Below, piece by piece: positions 60,944 to 64,000 of a DNA stretch of 64,000 nt. The DNA lies in contig NZ_FOMH01000003.1 of assembly GCF_900112575.1 (NCBI RefSeq), positions 496,001 through 560,000 of the forward strand. Reading direction: 5' to 3'. How positions within the stretch are numbered: position 1 is the first letter of the stretch; each line of letters begins with the position of its first letter. The notes under the pieces were generated by a model, which had not been told where the DNA came from, did no database searches, and saw only the letters and a program-made list of their open reading frames with translations. A program made the position numbers and the translations under genes. The DNA is from Flavobacterium phragmitis (lineage in GTDB: Bacteria; Bacteroidota; Bacteroidia; Flavobacteriales; Flavobacteriaceae).

Positions 60944-60951
60944 TATTTTTG
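60944..60951 (+). promoter_or_regulatory. -7 promoter box for udk
   Basis: TATTTTTG matches TAnnTTTG and lies 27 bases before the ATG. Confidence 0.5.
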
Positions 60952-60978
60952 CGTAACAAATAATCAAACAAAAAATTT

Positions 60979-61587
60979 ATGCTCATTATTGGAATCGCAG
61001 GAGGAACTGGAAGCGGAAAAACGACAGTAGTACACCAAATCATGAATGAATTACCACATACAGAAGTTGGCGTAATTTCTCAAGATTCTTACTATAAAGA
61101 AACAACTAACTTGTCTTTTGACGAAAGAGCATTAATCAATTTTGACCATCCTCGTGCGATTGATTTTGATTTATTGGTAAATCATCTTAAAGCTTTAAAG
61201 GCAGGAGAAACTATTGATCAACCAGTTTATTCTTTTGTGCAACATAACAGAACAGACGATACGGTTTCAACTCATCCAAGAAAAGTAATGATTGTGGAAG
61301 GAATCTTAATTCTAACCAATCCGGAATTACGTGATATGTTCGATATTAAAATTTTCGTTCACGCAGATTCAGACGAAAGATTAATCCGTCGTTTGAAAAG
61401 AGATATTTCAGAACGCGGACGTGATATTGATGAAGTTTTAAACCGTTACCAAACGACCTTAAAACCTATGCACGAGCAATTTATAGAACCATCTAAAGCT
61501 TTTGCAGATATCATTATCCCAAATGACAAATACAATACAGTAGCAATTGATGTGGTTAGAGCTGTAATTAATCAGCGAATTTCATAA
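60979..61587 (+). CDS. udk: Uridine kinase
   Basis: 202 residues. P-loop GGTGSGKTT (about 8-16), then SQDSYYK (about 37), NFDHPRAIDFDLL (about 51-63), IVEGILIL (about 101) and DERLIRRLKRDISERGRD (about 128-145). It phosphorylates uridine and cytidine in pyrimidine salvage. Length normal. It is followed by a 202-base repeat-bearing gap before divIC. Confidence 0.97.
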   Translation: MLIIGIAGGTGSGKTTVVHQIMNELPHTEVGVISQDSYYKETTNLSFDERALINFDHPRAIDFDLLVNHLKALKAGETIDQPVYSFVQHNRTDDTVSTHPRKVMIVEGILILTNPELRDMFDIKIFVHADSDERLIRRLKRDISERGRDIDEVLNRYQTTLKPMHEQFIEPSKAFADIIIPNDKYNTVAIDVVRAVINQRIS

Positions 61588-61620
61588 TTTTTGTTGTAAA
61601 TTTAAACCATAGAAATTAGG

Positions 61621-61750
61621 AGCTATTTCCCGCTATTCGTTTCAAACGAAGTTCACTGAACTCCGCTTGAAATAAAAATTAAGTGAAGTAATCTTTTGTG
61701 TCTCGTTAAAGAAACGAGACACAAAAGGATTTCCACTACTATCGGGGCTA
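61621..61750. repeat. Palindrome-bearing repeat element
   Basis: It begins AGCTATTTCCCGCTATTCG (61621-61639) and ends TTTCCACTACTATCGGGGCT (61730-61749). Inside, CTTTTGTGTCTCGTT (61693-61707) pairs with AACGAGACACAAAAG (61713-61727). There is no T-tract. The end resembles the region at 28107-28127. Confidence 0.8.
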
Positions 61751-61789
61751 GAAAAGACCAATCATATTCAAAAGAAATATTCGTTTAAA

Positions 61790-62122
61790 ATGAAATTTAA
61801 AAATCCATACAAAGACAAAAAATGGTTTAAATACCTAGGCAACAAATACGTTTGGGTTTTGCTCTTTTTTGTCGTTTGGATGTTATTTTTAGACAATTAC
61901 TCCTATTTTGATCATCGTTTCCTGGATGAACAAATACATGAGCTTGAGGATAATAAAAAATATTATCAAGAAGAAATCAAAAAAGATCAGGAACAGATCA
62001 AACAATTAAAAAATCCAGAACAAATTGAGAAATACGCCCGCGAAAAGTATTTCATGAAAAAAGACAGCGAAGATATTTATATCATTCAATTTGAAGGAGA
62101 CACAATTCAAGAAAAAGAATAA
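61790..62122 (+). CDS. Septum formation initiator family protein (DivIC/FtsB-like)
   Basis: 110 residues. One membrane helix (about 20-38, YVWVLLFFVVWMLFLD), then a coiled coil (about 45-90, LEDNKKYYQEEIKKDQEQIK) and the FtsB/DivIC motif NPEQIEKYAREKYFMKKDSED (about 77-97). Part of the division complex at the septum. The next gene mutA starts 14 bases after, so the two are probably co-transcribed. Confidence 0.9.
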   Translation: MKFKNPYKDKKWFKYLGNKYVWVLLFFVVWMLFLDNYSYFDHRFLDEQIHELEDNKKYYQEEIKKDQEQIKQLKNPEQIEKYAREKYFMKKDSEDIYIIQFEGDTIQEKE

Positions 62123-62136
62123 TCAAAAAAAATACA

Positions 62137-63501
62137 ATGGCCACTAACCTATTCGACGATTTTAATCCGATTTCATCCAAACAATGGAAACAAAAAATTC
62201 AGTTTGAATTAGATGGAGCCGATTATAACCAGACTGTTATCTGGAATTCTCTGGAAGACATTCAGGTAAAACCATTTTATCACAGCGACGAATTTTCGAA
62301 AGCTGCCACTGTAAACACACAAGCTGCTGATTTTAAAATCTGCCAGAATATCTTTGTTTTTGATGTTAACAAATCTACAGAAAGAGCTTTAAACACTTTA
62401 GAAAGAGGTGCAGAAAGTCTTCGTTTTACCATTCAAAATGATAAAATTGAAGTTCAAAAACTATTGGAAAATCTTCCTTTAGAAAACAAAATTGTTTACT
62501 TTCATTTAAGTTTCATTTCAATCGATTTCGTAAAATTATTAGATACTATTTCGATTCAGAAAAAGGCTGTTTTTTACTGCAATTTTGATCCAATCGGACA
62601 ATTAGCAAGAGAAGGAAATTGGTTTGCAACTTCAGAAAAAAATAATTTTGAAACTTTAGATTTACTTTTTAAAAATACCACAAATTTAAATCTGCTAAGT
62701 GTTGATTTAGGTTTATATCAAAATTCAGGTGCTAATATAACACAGCAAATTGGATATAGTCTTGCTCATGCAAATGAATATTTGAATCGTTTTGCGAATC
62801 AGACAAAATCTATAGTTTTTCAAATTTCGGTTGGAAGCAATTATTTCTTTGAAATTGCAAAACTTCGTGTGCTTAGAATGTTATTTGATTTAATTGCTGG
62901 AGAATATAATTCCAATATCAAATGTCATTTTTTGGTTACGCCAACCAAACGAAATAAGACAATTTACGATTATAACGTCAACATGCTTCGCACTACAACC
63001 GAATGTATGTCGGCAATTTTAGGCGGTGCAGATGCTATTGCTAACCTTCCTTACGATGCTTTATACCATAAAGACAACGAATTTGGAGATCGCATTGCTA
63101 GAAATCAGCTTTTGATTTTAAAACATGAAAGTTATTTTGATAAAGTAAATAATCCGGCTGACGGAAGTTATTATATCGAAAGTTTAACAATGCAGCTGGC
63201 TGAAAAAAGCTTGAATTTATTTAAGGAAATTGAATCCAACGGAGGTTTCCTAAAACTCTTGAACGAAGGAACAATCAAAAAGAAAATACAGGAAAGTGCC
63301 AATAAAGAACAAGAACTATTTGATTCTAAAAAGGAAATTCTTTTGGGCACAAATAAATATCCAAACAAAGAAGACCGAATGAAACATGATTTAGAATTGT
63401 TTCCTTTTGTAAAAATTAAACCTAGAAAAACATTAATTACACCAATTATCGAGAAAAGATTGGCAGAGAAAATGGAGCAGGAAAGACTGGAACTTGAATA
63501 A
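62137..63501 (+). CDS. mutA: Methylmalonyl-CoA mutase small subunit
   Basis: 454 residues. The protein resembles the TIM-barrel part of the mutase (YYIESLTMQLAEKSLNLFKEI near 345, CMSAILGGADAIANLPYDALYH near 290) but lacks the B12-binding domain, so it is the non-catalytic small subunit of the alpha/beta type found in Bacteroidota. With the large subunit it interconverts methylmalonyl-CoA and succinyl-CoA. The large subunit starts 41 bases after its stop. Confidence 0.9.
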   Translation: MATNLFDDFNPISSKQWKQKIQFELDGADYNQTVIWNSLEDIQVKPFYHSDEFSKAATVNTQAADFKICQNIFVFDVNKSTERALNTLERGAESLRFTIQNDKIEVQKLLENLPLENKIVYFHLSFISIDFVKLLDTISIQKKAVFYCNFDPIGQLAREGNWFATSEKNNFETLDLLFKNTTNLNLLSVDLGLYQNSGANITQQIGYSLAHANEYLNRFANQTKSIVFQISVGSNYFFEIAKLRVLRMLFDLIAGEYNSNIKCHFLVTPTKRNKTIYDYNVNMLRTTTECMSAILGGADAIANLPYDALYHKDNEFGDRIARNQLLILKHESYFDKVNNPADGSYYIESLTMQLAEKSLNLFKEIESNGGFLKLLNEGTIKKKIQESANKEQELFDSKKEILLGTNKYPNKEDRMKHDLELFPFVKIKPRKTLITPIIEKRLAEKMEQERLELE

Positions 63502-63542
63502 TCTCAAACGTAATTAATTACAAATTCAAATAAAGTGTCTCG

Positions 63543-64000
63543 ATGATAAGAAAAGACCTTAAACATATAAAGCTAAAAGTTAAAAGTGAGACGTTAAGCG
63601 ATTTGATGCATAACTCAGAACTTTTAACTGAAAACTTCACTACAGCAGAAGGAATCGAAATCAAAAAAAACTATTCAGAGAAAGATATAGAAGACTTAGA
63701 ATTTCTTGATTTCGGAGCTGGTTTTGCACCGAATTTACGTGGCCCATACGCTACTATGTACGTAAGACGTCCGTGGACTATTCGTCAGTATGCAGGATTT
63801 TCGACAGCCGAAGAAAGCAATGCTTTTTATAGAAAAAATTTAGCAGCAGGTCAAAAAGGGCTTTCCATTGCTTTTGATTTACCAACGCACCGCGGTTACG
63901 ATTCAGATCATGAAAGAGTTGTCGGCGATGTTGGAAAAGCAGGAGTTGCAATAGATTCTGTTGAAGATATGAAAATACTTTTTGATCAGATTCCGCTTGA
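63543..64000 (+). CDS. mutB: Methylmalonyl-CoA mutase large subunit, cut by the window end
   Basis: The first 152 residues from the ATG at 63543. The mutase core is clear: [20 protein letters not shown] (about 69-88), [20 protein letters not shown] (about 95-114) and [20 protein letters not shown] (about 115-134). The catalytic and B12-binding parts lie beyond the window. The N-terminal linker (about 10-30) contains words like AAGTTAAAAGTG and ACTTTTAACTGAAAAC that look repeat-derived. It needs adenosylcobalamin, linked to the adenosyltransferase at 6.7 kb and MeaB at 21.2 kb. Confidence 0.93.
   Translation, partial: MIRKDLKHIKLKVKSETLSDLMHNSELLTENFTTAEGIEIKKNYSEKDIEDLEFLDFGAGFAPNLRGPYATMYVRRPWTIRQYAGFSTAEESNAFYRKNLAAGQKGLSIAFDLPTHRGYDSDHERVVGDVGKAGVAIDSVEDMKILFDQIPL

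Overview
The window is a piece of a low-GC, AT-rich Bacteroidota chromosome, almost certainly Flavobacterium or a close relative. The signs are the TAnnTTTG-type -7 promoter boxes, the absence of consistent Shine-Dalgarno sequences, Bacteroidota-type protein versions (SecA of about 1115 residues, MtaB, a DnaJ with two zinc motifs, a DUF2795 gene before secA, TonB-plug and CarboxypepD_reg-like domains), and intergenic regions filled with word-like inverted repeats. Most of it is ordinary housekeeping chromosome. There is no prophage, CRISPR array, rRNA operon or recognisable transposase. The one RNA gene I can support is tRNA-Trp(CCA) on the minus strand at 47509-47579.

Layout. 1-4.2 kb: the end of an unidentified gene, an ABC-F ATPase, a four-helix-bundle (S23) gene inside a long inverted repeat, an FKBP lipoprotein and a methyltransferase. 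4.3-11.2 kb: a lipoprotein, a LolD/MacB-type ATPase, a frameshifted transglutaminase-like gene, cob(I)alamin adenosyltransferase, DUF2795 and secA. 11.3-13.9 kb: TrmH-like methylase, a HigBA toxin-antitoxin pair and a cysteine-free class III sirtuin. 13.9-22.3 kb: purB, a CPA2 antiporter, 1-Cys peroxiredoxin, AEC carrier, an Rrf2 regulator with a YwnB-like reductase that share an operator-like site, and meaB. 22.5-28 kb: LTA-synthase-like sulfatase, MATE pump, a small beta-barrel and PPK2. 28.1-35.7 kb: the most accessory-like stretch, with an ECF sigma factor, an anti-sigma-like protein ending in a TonB-plug fragment, and a plug/VWA fusion protein, followed by a scramblase-like protein, a FabG-like SDR and a protein of unknown function. 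35.8-45.2 kb: mtaB, a secreted protein, GNAT, HAD, DUF2007, hydrolase, a one-domain DEAD-box protein, an NtrC-like regulator without a DNA-binding domain, and an ABC exporter pair. 45.3-51.6 kb: dnaJ-grpE, tRNA-Trp, hisS, a MacB-like permease and prmC. 51.7-60.7 kb: ribD-HAD, a YigZ-like gene, a thioesterase, dnaA with a four-gene downstream cluster, and an SDR. 61-64 kb: udk, a divIC-like gene, and the two methylmalonyl-CoA mutase subunits, the second cut by the window end.

How genes fit together. Methylmalonyl-CoA mutase (62.1-64 kb), its GTPase chaperone MeaB (21.2 kb) and the cobalamin adenosyltransferase (6.7 kb) form one B12-dependent pathway spread over three loci. The sigma/anti-sigma/plug-VWA cluster looks like a cell-surface signalling unit with unusual domain make-up.

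The intergenic DNA is the other notable feature. At least ten families of imperfect inverted repeats occur, often built from 6-9 nt words. Several flank terminators. One family flanks the S23 gene in the geometry of an rRNA intervening sequence. Repeat-like DNA also appears inside the 3' end of meaB and near the 5' end of the mutase large-subunit gene.
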